From positions 1 through 14,224 of the forward strand of contig NZ_JOEI01000049.1 of assembly GCF_000718095.1 (NCBI RefSeq): a stretch of 14,224 nucleotides of DNA, in the 5' to 3' direction. Under the pieces are notes generated by a model. It was not told the DNA's origin, did not search any database, and saw nothing but the letters and a program-made list of their open reading frames with translations. Made by a program: the position numbers and the translations under genes. This stretch comes from Streptomyces scopuliridis RB72. GTDB taxonomy: Bacteria > Actinomycetota > Actinomycetes > Streptomycetales > Streptomycetaceae. Shown here piece after piece: positions 6,537-12,655 of this stretch (position 1 is its first letter; each line of letters opens with the position of its first letter).

Positions 6537-7595
6537 TCAGACCGCCGCAGGCTGCGGCTCGACCTTCTCCGCCACGGCGTTGGGAGCCTCACGCCGGAAC
6601 ACGTCCTTCAGGTAGAGCACCAGGGCGGCGCCGAGCACCCACAGCGGGAGAATCACCAGGGCGCGGGACAGACCGTCATCCTGGAACCGGGACAGCCCCT
6701 GCATCGCGCGGACACCCACACCGACCGGCAGGATCTCCGACAGCGGGCGCAGCCAGGCGGGGAGGTAGGCGGCGGGCATGATGCCGCCGCTGCTGCTGTT
6801 GCCGAGGATCAGCAGCAGGATCGAGGCGAGGCTGACGCCTGCGGAGCCGAACAGTCGCAACAGCACCATGGTCGTTGCGCCGACCGCGGCGCCCATCAGC
6901 GCGACGACGACGGCGAGGGGCAGGAAGGCGCCGGGCAGCGCGTCGAAACCCGCACTTCCCGCGATGGCGGTGACCAGGATGCCGCCGACGATGCCGAACA
7001 GGCCCAGGCTGGCCATGCGCCAGCGGTACTGGAGCCGGGGTGCGAGCTGGTAGGTCGTCATGCCGAACAGATATCCGGCCAGCACCAGACCGAACGCCGC
7101 GTAGAACACGGAGAGGCCCCTGGTGTCCCCCGCTGCCGCCGGGGCCACGTCTTCGACGGAGAGGTCATGGTGCTCCGCGTGAGCCACGGAGCCGAAAGCA
7201 GTGGTCATGGTCGCGGTGACGGCGGCTCCGTTGGCGCTGCCGTAGAGCAGGTGCCCCTTGCCGACGTAGGCCGCGTACACGGACCTGTCCTGGACAGCCT
7301 GCCGGGCGGCTGCTTTGTCGGGGTAGGTCTCAAGGCTGAAGCCGCCCGGGATGGCACGGGCGAGGTCCTTGCGCAGGTACGCCTGCTGCGTGCCGACCTC
7401 CGTCGTGCCCACGCGGAGTCCATGAGGGCGCGGCGCGTGGAAGGCGGCGAGATACACGCTCACGAACACGGTGCCGATCAGCAGGACGACCGCTACGGGG
7501 AGCAGGACGGCACGCGGGGTCCCGGGGCGTGGAGGCGCGTGGGCCACGTCCAGGGCGTGCTTGTGAGGCTGTCGGGTGGCGACTCGCAGGGGCAT
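6537..7595 (-). CDS. YhgE/ABC-2-type multi-pass membrane protein
   Basis: A 352-aa integral membrane protein. There is one N-terminal membrane segment (about 29-51), then an extracytoplasmic domain of roughly 110 residues (about 52-160), then about five membrane segments (about 163-182, 197-215, 223-245, 250-266, 312-331). Between the last two, NSSSGGIMPAAYLP followed by LSEILPVGVGVRAM resembles the signature of YhgE/Pip and DUF3533-type ABC-2 permeases. No ATPase gene is adjacent. Such proteins are thought to export or secrete small molecules or handle envelope stress; the substrate is unknown. ATG 7595 was chosen: AGGAACC lies 9 bases upstream, and the longer frame runs through the promoter. 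It is divergent from a MarR gene and probably repressed by it. Confidence 0.8.
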   Translation of the reverse strand: MPLRVATRQPHKHALDVAHAPPRPGTPRAVLLPVAVVLLIGTVFVSVYLAAFHAPRPHGLRVGTTEVGTQQAYLRKDLARAIPGGFSLETYPDKAAARQAVQDRSVYAAYVGKGHLLYGSANGAAVTATMTTAFGSVAHAEHHDLSVEDVAPAAAGDTRGLSVFYAAFGLVLAGYLFGMTTYQLAPRLQYRWRMASLGLFGIVGGILVTAIAGSAGFDALPGAFLPLAVVVALMGAAVGATTMVLLRLFGSAGVSLASILLLILGNSSSGGIMPAAYLPAWLRPLSEILPVGVGVRAMQGLSRFQDDGLSRALVILPLWVLGAALVLYLKDVFRREAPNAVAEKVEPQPAAV

Positions 7596-7622
7596 CGAAG
7601 TGGTTCCTAGATTAGAAGGCAG

Positions 7623-7649
7623 CTGATAATGTTTATACATCATAATCAG
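7623..7649. promoter_or_regulatory. AT-rich inverted repeat, likely MarR operator
   Basis: CTGATAATG (7623-7631) and CATAATCAG (7641-7649) form an inverted repeat matching at 8 of 9 positions around 9 bases (tttatacat). It lies in the 79-base divergent gap between the membrane protein and MarR genes. It is strikingly AT-rich for this genome and contains -10-like hexamers on both strands (TATAAA/CATTAT on minus, CATAAT on plus). Binding by the adjacent MarR protein would control both genes. It is unlike the TTGGTCGACCAA sites. Confidence 0.6.
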
Positions 7650-7674
7650 TTGGCTTATAAAGGGGTCCCACCTC

Positions 7675-8124
7675 GTGAACCATCCCGACCGGCGCACGGG
7701 CTATGCGGCCTGGCAGATCGGCCAGATCATGGCGTCCCGGATCGAGCGCACCCTGCGCCCCTTCCAGCTGACCCTTGCCCAGCACAACGCCCTGATCCAG
7801 GCCGCCTTCGACCCGGGCGTCTCCAGCGCGACCGCCGCGCGCCGGGCGGCGATCACCCCCCAGTCCATGGGAACCGCCGTCAACGGGCTGGTCGAGCGGG
7901 GGCTCCTGGAACGGCGGACCACCCCCGGCGACAGACGTACGCATCGACTGCACGCCACAGAGGCGGGTCTGCGGCTCGCAGCGGAGGCCGGAAAAGCGGT
8001 GGAGGCCACCCACGCCGAAGCCCTGCAGGCGCTGACGCCGAGGGAGCAGGAGCAGGCCCACTCACTGCTGCTGAAACTGTTGGCGTCACTGAACCCCTCG
8101 GCCGTGGACGACGGGACGCCATGA
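7675..8124 (+). CDS. MarR-family regulator of the divergent membrane protein
   Basis: A 149-aa winged-helix regulator of the MarR family. N- and C-terminal helices form the dimer interface. The DNA-binding region is at about 38-95, with a recognition helix around 61-76 (TPQSMGTAVNGLVERG) and a wing TTPGDRRTHRL (82-92). There is no cysteine, so Cys-based redox sensing as in OhrR is excluded; a bound ligand is the likely signal. The start is GTG at 7675, with AAAGGGG 8 bases upstream. Divergent placement next to a transporter-like gene is the classic MarR arrangement, in which repression of both is lifted by the exported compound. The pair is inferred to be autoregulated through the inverted repeat at 7623-7649. 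Confidence 0.9.
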   Translation: MNHPDRRTGYAAWQIGQIMASRIERTLRPFQLTLAQHNALIQAAFDPGVSSATAARRAAITPQSMGTAVNGLVERGLLERRTTPGDRRTHRLHATEAGLRLAAEAGKAVEATHAEALQALTPREQEQAHSLLLKLLASLNPSAVDDGTP

Positions 8125-8297
8125 CGGCACGCCATGAGGAGTTCGCGGGCCGAGGGGACCGTCGGCGGCGGGCACAGGCCCGGCGCCGTACACGTGCGCA
8201 CGGCAGGCGACGGAGCGGACGTACGTCGGCCCTTCCGCCGGCTGCTGCACAGCCCGGTGGGGCGATGCCGTTCATGCGTGGCTCGCCCAGGGCCTGT

Positions 8298-9062
8298 CTA
8301 GAAGAAGCCGCCGTCCACCTCGATGGTCCGGCCGGTGATGTACGAGGCGTCGTCCGACACGAGGAAGGCGGTGACGGCCGCGATCTCCTCCGGGCGGGCC
8401 AGGCGGCCCAGGGCGCCGTGCATCTTCTCCCAGGCATCCATCGAGGCGTCGAGCAGCGGGTGCTTGTAGCTGAGGGCGTGGGTGTCCGCCATGTCCGTGG
8501 CGGTTCCGCCCGGGGCGACGGCGTTGATCGTGATGCCGCGCGCACCGAGCTCCGGTGACAGGTTGAGCACCATGCTGTTCACCGCGCCCTTACTGGCGGC
8601 GTACAGCGTGTGGTAGAAGATCGCCCGGGTGGCGCTGACCGACGAGGTGAGCACGATACGTCCGCCGTCGGGGAGGTGACGAGCCGCATGCTGGACGGCG
8701 AAGAGCTGGCCACGGGTATTGACGGAGAAGACCCGGTCGAAGTCCTCCGGCGTGATCTCGTCGAGGCGGCCGAAGTGTTCGATCCCGGCGTTGCTCACCA
8801 GGATGTCCAGCTTGCCGTAGTGCTCGACGACCTGGTCGACGAGGCGTCCGGTCTGCTCCGGGTCGGAGACGTCCGCCTGGAGTGCGATCGCGTCGGTGCC
8901 GTTCTTCTTGAGCTCCGCGACCAGTTGTTCGGCGTGTGCCGCGCTGCTGCGGTAGTTGATCGCGACCGTCGCTCCGTCCTGCGCGAGGCGTTCGGCGACG
9001 GCTTTGCCGATGCCGCGACCGGCTCCGGTGACGAGGGCTACTTTGCCAGTGACTTTTCCCAT
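8298..9062 (-). CDS. SDR-family oxidoreductase (FabG-like)
   Basis: A 254-aa classical short-chain dehydrogenase/reductase. The nucleotide-binding motif TGAGRGIG is at 12-19. Other landmarks are D64 (ADVSD), SNAG (90-93), N115, Ser141 (TSSVS), Tyr154 and Lys158 (YAASK), PGG (184-186) and the C-terminal EVDGGFF. Arg38 after the second strand (INYRSS) suggests NADP(H). The family reduces or oxidises carbonyl or alcohol groups; FabG-like sequence does not prove a fatty-acid role. ATG 9062 lies about 12 bases after GGAG, which is rather far, and a 12-bp palindrome covers this region. It lies 180 bases after the Old Yellow Enzyme on the same strand and is probably co-transcribed with it. The longer upstream frame is Arg/Pro-rich and unlikely. 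Confidence 0.9.
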   Translation of the reverse strand: MGKVTGKVALVTGAGRGIGKAVAERLAQDGATVAINYRSSAAHAEQLVAELKKNGTDAIALQADVSDPEQTGRLVDQVVEHYGKLDILVSNAGIEHFGRLDEITPEDFDRVFSVNTRGQLFAVQHAARHLPDGGRIVLTSSVSATRAIFYHTLYAASKGAVNSMVLNLSPELGARGITINAVAPGGTATDMADTHALSYKHPLLDASMDAWEKMHGALGRLARPEEIAAVTAFLVSDDASYITGRTIEVDGGFF

Positions 9063-9073
9063 GGAATATTCCA
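9062..9073 (-). promoter_or_regulatory. Palindrome at SDR start codon
   Basis: TGGAATATTCCA is a perfect 12-bp palindrome that overlaps the start codon of the SDR gene and fills the space between it and its GGAG. It could be an operator or a translation-controlling structure. No second copy was noticed in the window. Confidence 0.4.
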
Positions 9074-9242
9074 CTCCGTCTGGTGTGGGGGGTAATGGGC
9101 GGGGAGGGCGGAGCGGACGCCTGCGTGCCCGCTCCATGGCGGCCCGAGGTGATACGGCCGCATCCCTGCCATACCGCCTCGGAGCCGTTGAGGTCATCGC
9201 GCTGAACGGCCCGGATCGCGTTCCGAGTTCGGCGCGCGGCGT

Positions 9243-10310
9243 CTAGTCGAGCGTCGGGTAGTCCGTGTAGCCGCGCTCATCTCCACCGTAGAACGTCGCG
9301 GGGTCGGGCGTAGCGAACGGGCCGCCCTGCTGGAGTCGGCGCGGCAGGTCCGGGTTGGAGATGAAGAGCGCGCCGAACGACACCGCGTCGGTGGTGCCGT
9401 CCTCGACCAGGCCCAGCGCGTCGAGGCCGGTGGGGTTCGGGTGGGTGAAGGGGTTCAGGATGAACGTGCCCTGCCACTGCTTGCGCAGTTGGAGGGTCAG
9501 CTCGCGGTCCGGGCCCTCCATGAGGTGGACGTAGGCCAGGCCGAGCGGGGAGAGCGCGGTCAGCAGCTCGCCGTAGAGGCCGGGCAGGTCGCTCTCGACG
9601 ATGTCGTTGAAGGGGTTTCCGGGCGAGATGCGGAAGCCGACGCGGTGGGCACCGATCGCCTCGGTCACCGCCTTGGCAACCTCCACGCCGAAGCGAATAC
9701 GGCCCTGGGTCGTGCCGCCCCACTCGTCCGTACGGAGGTTGGCGTTGTCGGAGAGGAACTGCTGGATCAGGTAGCCGTTGGCGCCGTGGATCTCGACCCC
9801 GTCGAAGCCCGCGGCGATCGCGTTGCGGGCGGCGGAGACGAAGTCGGCGGTCGTCTGCTCGATCTCGGCCGGCGTGAGTTCCTTCGGGGTGACGCAGGGC
9901 TGCAGGCCCTCGGCGGTGAAGACCTTGGTGTCCGCGGCCACTGCCGAGGGAGCCACGGAGATCAGGCCGTCGGGCAGCAGGCTGGGGTGGCCGATGCGGC
10001 CGGTGTGCATGAGCTGGGCGAAGATCACGCCGTCCTTCGCGTGCACGGCGTCGGTCACCCGACGCCAGGCCTCCACCTGGGCGTCGCTGTGCAGGCCGGG
10101 GGTGCTGGGGTAGCCCTGCCCCACCACGCTGGGCTGGATGCCTTCGGAGACGATCAGGCCCGCCGTCGCCCGCTGAGCGTAGTAAACGGCCGTCGCCTCG
10201 GTCGGGGCCTGGCCGGGGCCGTGGGCGCGGCTGCGCGTCATCGGCGACATCACGACGCGGTTGTTCAGGGGCACGCCCGCGAGGCTGAGCGGATCAAATG
10301 CGGTGGTCAC
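9243..10310 (-). CDS. Old Yellow Enzyme family FMN ene-reductase (NemA-like)
   Basis: A 355-aa classical Old Yellow Enzyme, of normal family length. Landmarks are PMTRSRA with FMN-contacting T25, the QLMHTGRIGHPS loop (99-110), the substrate pair H175/N178 and Tyr180 in EIHGANGYL, TDEWGG (194-199), R227 (GFRISP) and the terminal GGDERGYTDYPTL, all NemA-like. These enzymes use NAD(P)H to reduce activated C=C bonds in enones, quinones and maleimides, and also nitro compounds. In the phosphate-binding motif FGALFISNPDL, an Ala stands where many members have Arg (GR). I prefer GTG 10310 because GGAGAG lies 4 bases upstream. An in-frame ATG at 10322 has no ribosome-binding site. The paired operators at 10326-10376 indicate inducible control. 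The SDR downstream is a likely operon partner. Confidence 0.92.
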   Translation of the reverse strand: MTTAFDPLSLAGVPLNNRVVMSPMTRSRAHGPGQAPTEATAVYYAQRATAGLIVSEGIQPSVVGQGYPSTPGLHSDAQVEAWRRVTDAVHAKDGVIFAQLMHTGRIGHPSLLPDGLISVAPSAVAADTKVFTAEGLQPCVTPKELTPAEIEQTTADFVSAARNAIAAGFDGVEIHGANGYLIQQFLSDNANLRTDEWGGTTQGRIRFGVEVAKAVTEAIGAHRVGFRISPGNPFNDIVESDLPGLYGELLTALSPLGLAYVHLMEGPDRELTLQLRKQWQGTFILNPFTHPNPTGLDALGLVEDGTTDAVSFGALFISNPDLPRRLQQGGPFATPDPATFYGGDERGYTDYPTLD

Positions 10311-10325
10311 GAGACTCTCCATAAC

Positions 10326-10376
10326 ATGGTCGGCCAATCTATCTCTCCCCACTATACATTGGTCGACCAAGGAAAC
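10326..10376 (-). promoter_or_regulatory. Paired operators and promoter of Old Yellow Enzyme
   Basis: A perfect 12-bp palindrome, TTGGTCGACCAA (10359-10370), and a weaker site, TGGTCGGCCA (10327-10336), have centres 33 bp apart. On the minus strand TATAGT (10356-10351), a good -10, directly follows the strong site. The distal site falls in the short leader before the GTG. No consensus -35 is evident. Bases 10351-10376 are identical to 11635-11660 upstream of the second SDR. Confidence 0.7.
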
Positions 10377-10418
10377 GGTTTGGGGTGATGCACGATGTAC
10401 CCACACCCCCGCATGGGA

Positions 10419-10474
10419 CGAAGCCCCCTGCCATCCTGCGGAGCGTCAACCACCGTAAGCAGCAAGGGGCTTCG
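10419..10474 (-). terminator. Stem-loop between second SDR and Old Yellow Enzyme
   Basis: CGAAGCCCC (10419-10427) is complementary to GGGGCTTCG (10466-10474). The stem can extend with CTGC (10428-10431) and GCAG (10459-10462) across a small bulge. On the minus strand it lies about 190 bases after the second SDR and just before the Old Yellow Enzyme promoter, so it probably insulates the two units. The rest of 10377-10661 shows no convincing gene, only short repeated phrases such as ccgacctcgtg. Confidence 0.45.
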
Positions 10475-10661
10475 ACGGACACCGACCTCGTGCCACCGAC
10501 GTCCCGCCCGACACCCTCCTTCACCGGAGAGCTTAATTTGCCGCCCAAAGGAGGGGAACAGGCGACTCCCGACAAGCGCCGGCCTCGGACGCCGACCTCG
10601 TGGGACCGTGCCGTACCCGTGAGCACCGCGTCGGCCACCGAGGTCGTCCGCCCTGCCGTGA

Positions 10662-11432
10662 TTACGACCGGATGAGCCCGCCGTCGACGAAGAGCGTCTG
10701 ACCGGTGATGAACGCGGCGTCGTCGGACACGAGGAACGACAGCATGCCTGTGAGGTCCTCGGGGACCTGCAGCCTCCGGATGGCCTGCAGCCGCGGGACC
10801 GTCGCGAACAGATCCTCCGGCCCGGCCTCTGTCGTCGCCGTCCGCACCATGCTCGGAGCGATGGCGTTGACGGTGATGCCCGCGTCGGCCAGGTCGGTGG
10901 CCAGCCCCCGGGTGAAGCCGATCGCGGCCATCTTGCTCGCCACATAGTGCGAGAAGCCCGGGATGACCATGGCGACGGAGTTCGACGTCATGTTGACGAT
11001 CCGGCCCCAGCCCCGCTCACGCATGCCCGGCGAGAACGCCTTCGCCGTGTGGAACAGGGCGTCGACGTTGAGGGTGAACACCGCACGCCACTGTTCGAAC
11101 GTGATCGAATCGAACGGCTGGTTGGGATAGATGCCCGCATTGTTGACCAGGATGTCGACCCCCCCGAACTGCTCAGCGATCTCCTCCTGAGCAGCCACCA
11201 CGCTGGCAGGATCGGTGAGATCGGCCTGCACGGCGATCGCCCGGCCACCCGCGTCGTGAATCTCCTTCACGACCGCGGTGCCGTCGGCCCGGTCCAGCAC
11301 CGCGACGGCGGCGCCCTCGGCAGCCAGCCGGAGGGCGTAAGCCCGGCCGATCCCGGCGGCAGCACCCGTGATGACCGCGGTCCGGCCTTCGTGTCGCCCG
11401 GCCGTCGGGCGGTCGTTGATCAGTTCAGACAT
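10662..11432 (-). CDS. SDR-family oxidoreductase, second copy
   Basis: A 256-aa classical SDR, clearly different from the one at 8298-9062. Landmarks are TGAAAGIG (23-30), ADLTD (70-74), NNAG (97-100), N122, Ser150 (MTSNS), Tyr163 and Lys167 (YVASK), and the C-terminal FVDGGLIRS. Asp47 at the end of strand 2 (VLDRAD) suggests NAD(H), in contrast to the first SDR. The substrate is unknown; dehydrogenation of a secondary alcohol or reduction of a ketone is the family role. The start is well supported: ATG 11432 with AAGGAG 6 bases upstream. The leader is unusually long, about 200 bases from the paired operators at 11611-11654, and holds a tandem repeat and another palindrome. It is the gene next to the second MarR regulator. 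Confidence 0.9.
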   Translation of the reverse strand: MSELINDRPTAGRHEGRTAVITGAAAGIGRAYALRLAAEGAAVAVLDRADGTAVVKEIHDAGGRAIAVQADLTDPASVVAAQEEIAEQFGGVDILVNNAGIYPNQPFDSITFEQWRAVFTLNVDALFHTAKAFSPGMRERGWGRIVNMTSNSVAMVIPGFSHYVASKMAAIGFTRGLATDLADAGITVNAIAPSMVRTATTEAGPEDLFATVPRLQAIRRLQVPEDLTGMLSFLVSDDAAFITGQTLFVDGGLIRS

Positions 11433-11515
11433 GGTGACTCCTTGGTGAAGTGGTCGGGCCGTGGCGCCCTCGGCGACGCGGCGCACGGTGTCGCGGCTCA
11501 CGCCTCACGGGCCCG

Positions 11516-11557
11516 CGGATCACAAGTCGCGGATCGCGGGTCACAGATCGCGGGTCG
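11516..11557. repeat. Three tandem 14-bp repeats in SDR leader
   Basis: Units at 11516-11529, 11530-11543 and 11544-11557 follow the pattern cggatcgcgggtca. Units 2 and 3 differ at two positions; unit 1 is more diverged. They lie 85-125 bases upstream of the SDR start, within the presumed untranslated leader. Confidence 0.6.
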
Positions 11558-11595
11558 CGAGCACGGCGTTCAGGCAGTCGGTACCCACAGCCTCA

Positions 11596-11607
11596 ACTTG
11601 ATCAAGT
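11596..11607. promoter_or_regulatory. ACTTGATCAAGT palindrome beside operators
   Basis: A perfect 12-bp palindrome centred 14 bp from the proximal TGGTCGACCA site. It has a different core, so it may bind a second regulator or be chance. No other copy was noticed in the window. Confidence 0.4.
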
Positions 11608-11610
11608 CCA

Positions 11611-11660
11611 TGGTCGACCAACTAATTACTTACGACTATACATTGGTCGACCAAGGAAAC
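11611..11660 (-). promoter_or_regulatory. Paired operators and promoter upstream of second SDR
   Basis: TGGTCGACCA (11611-11620) and TTGGTCGACCAA (11643-11654) are perfect palindromes with centres 33 bp apart, the same geometry as at 10326-10370. TATAGT on the minus strand (11640-11635) would fire toward the SDR. On the plus strand a ribosome-binding site and ATG follow at 11665-11680, so the site may once have served a divergent gene as well. Confidence 0.7.
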
Positions 11661-11677
11661 TATTGAGGGGTACGGCC

Positions 11678-11771
11678 ATGCCCCGGCTTCGACGTCGACC
11701 TGGCCAAGGTCCAGGTCGGGCAGTCGACGGAAGGCAACGAGAAGCACCGCGCCCACCAGGGCGCGACATCA
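11678..11771 (+). pseudogene. Start remnant of a lost divergent gene
   Basis: ATG at 11678 is preceded by GAGGGG with 7-base spacing, directly downstream of the paired operators. The frame from this ATG gives only Arg/Pro-rich sequence. The +1 frame reads PGFDVDLAKVQVGQS and on to HRAHQG, with nearly perfect GC third-position use. Removing one C from the CCCC right after the ATG would join the two. After about 11771 coding character fades toward the 3' end of the MarR gene. I do not recognise the fragment. It looks like the 5' end of a decayed gene, or a gene with a sequencing error that is otherwise truncated. Confidence 0.4.
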
Positions 11772-11811
11772 TGCGCGCCGGGGCGTCGGCCCCAAGAGCA
11801 CCGGACCGGCG

Positions 11812-12321
11812 TCAGGCGGTGGTGGTGTCGGCGGCGCCGGCGATGGGCGGCGGGGTCGTGAGGTTCGCCTCGATCCGAGCCAGTACCTGCATGGCCTGCT
11901 GGTACTCCGCTTCGGTGAAGCCGACCGCGGTAACCTGCTCCAGGTCGCACCATGCCTGCCTGACCTGATCACTCAATGCCTGACCCGCGCGGGTGGCGCT
12001 CACGACGATGGCCCGGCGGTCGTTCGGGGAGGGCTTACGAGTGACGAAGCCGGACTGTTCCAGGCGCTGGAGCATCTTGGTGACGGTCGACGGATCCAGG
12101 CCGAGTGTCTTGATCAGGTCCGTCTGGCGCTGCTCCCCGCGCTCCCACAGCTGCATCATCAACAGTTCCTGGCCCGGATACAGGCCGGTGTTGCGCAGCA
12201 GACTACCGGCCAAGATCCGGTGCACACGGGCCGCGCGGAAGAGGGCCTCGCTCAGCGGAGCGCCGGCGACGGTCGGTACCGCATCGTCTTTCCCCTCCAT
12301 CGAATCGGATTCCCTCGGCAT
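11812..12321 (-). CDS. MarR-family regulator, candidate controller of the TTGGTCGACCAA sites
   Basis: A 169-aa MarR-family winged-helix protein. Dimer helices flank a DNA-binding core at about 48-112: LYPGQELLMMQLWERG, a recognition helix around 76-91 (DPSTVTKMLQRLEQSG) and a wing KPSPNDRRAIVV (96-107). The only cysteine is C125 (QAWCDLEQ), in the helix after the wing, so thiol sensing is possible but not of the N-terminal OhrR type. The C-terminal tail is Pro/Thr-rich. ATG 12321 follows AAGGGGG by about 10 bases; Met8 (12300) with GAGGGA is an alternative start. A TTGGTCAGCCAA site lies 75 bases upstream, pointing to autoregulation. Control of the neighbouring oxidoreductases is inferred from the shared palindromes, not shown. 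Confidence 0.9.
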   Translation of the reverse strand: MPRESDSMEGKDDAVPTVAGAPLSEALFRAARVHRILAGSLLRNTGLYPGQELLMMQLWERGEQRQTDLIKTLGLDPSTVTKMLQRLEQSGFVTRKPSPNDRRAIVVSATRAGQALSDQVRQAWCDLEQVTAVGFTEAEYQQAMQVLARIEANLTTPPPIAGAADTTTA

Positions 12322-12395
12322 GACTGTCGGTCCCCCTTGGAGATGGGTCAGGTCCCCGGCTGGACAGCCGGGGAATCATCTCACCCATCATTGCA

Positions 12396-12407
12396 TTGGT
12401 CAGCCAA
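12396..12407 (-). promoter_or_regulatory. Operator-like site upstream of MarR gene
   Basis: TTGG-TCAG-CCAA has the same arms and spacing as the other operators and is followed on the minus strand by the same AATG context. It lies 75 bases before the MarR start. It supports autoregulation. The IS110 remnant begins about 40 bases further upstream. Confidence 0.55.
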
Positions 12408-12449
12408 CAGAATACCGTGGGCTTGAGCACCGGCGGCTGTGTACGCCGA

Positions 12450-12655
12450 CATACGGGCCTGGTCTGCGACGGCGGCTGCGCCCTTGGCGTCGGTCTTGCC
12501 TTCACCGCGGTAGGGCCAGGACATCAGCGAGGGGTTTGAGGAGTTCGGGTTCGTCGTTGGTGACGCGTCGGGAGAGCAGCCGACGGCCGCTTCGTCGATC
12601 ACGACGCAGTGGTGTTGGGACTTCCTGCGTCGATGCCGGCCCAAATCGCGGCCAT
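12450..12655 (-). mobile_element. IS110-family transposase remnant
   Basis: The 5' end of an IS110-type (DEDD/Ser) transposase gene in decay. ATG 12655 still has GGAGG 7 bases upstream. The first frame reads MAAIWAGIDAG and then shifts to KSQHHCVVIDEA (12623-12585), then to GRRLLSRRVTNDEPELLK and LADVLAL (12588-12505), and finally back to GEGKTDAKGAAAVADQARM (12506-12450), the conserved IS110 segment. At least two single-base frameshifts are visible, and an internal stretch between LADVLAL and GEGKTD is missing. Only about 70 of some 400 residues remain, so it cannot move by itself. The identification rests on recalled family motifs. Confidence 0.75.

Noticed and set aside
6528..7610. Plus-strand open frame of 360 codons
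   Set aside because: It is antisense to the membrane protein, whose hydrophobic segments and start signal are convincing. The plus frame is Gly/Gln/His-rich and domain-free.
8218..8227. GACGTACGTC palindrome between the convergent MarR and SDR genes
   Set aside because: A 10-bp GC-rich palindrome is expected by chance here, and there is no promoter or pairing partner.
9441..10388. Plus-strand open frame of 315 codons
   Set aside because: It is antisense to the Old Yellow Enzyme, which shows all family motifs.
11450..11968. Plus-strand open frame of 172 codons
   Set aside because: It crosses the operator pair and the antisense of the MarR gene. Its sequence is Arg/Ser-rich and has no domain.
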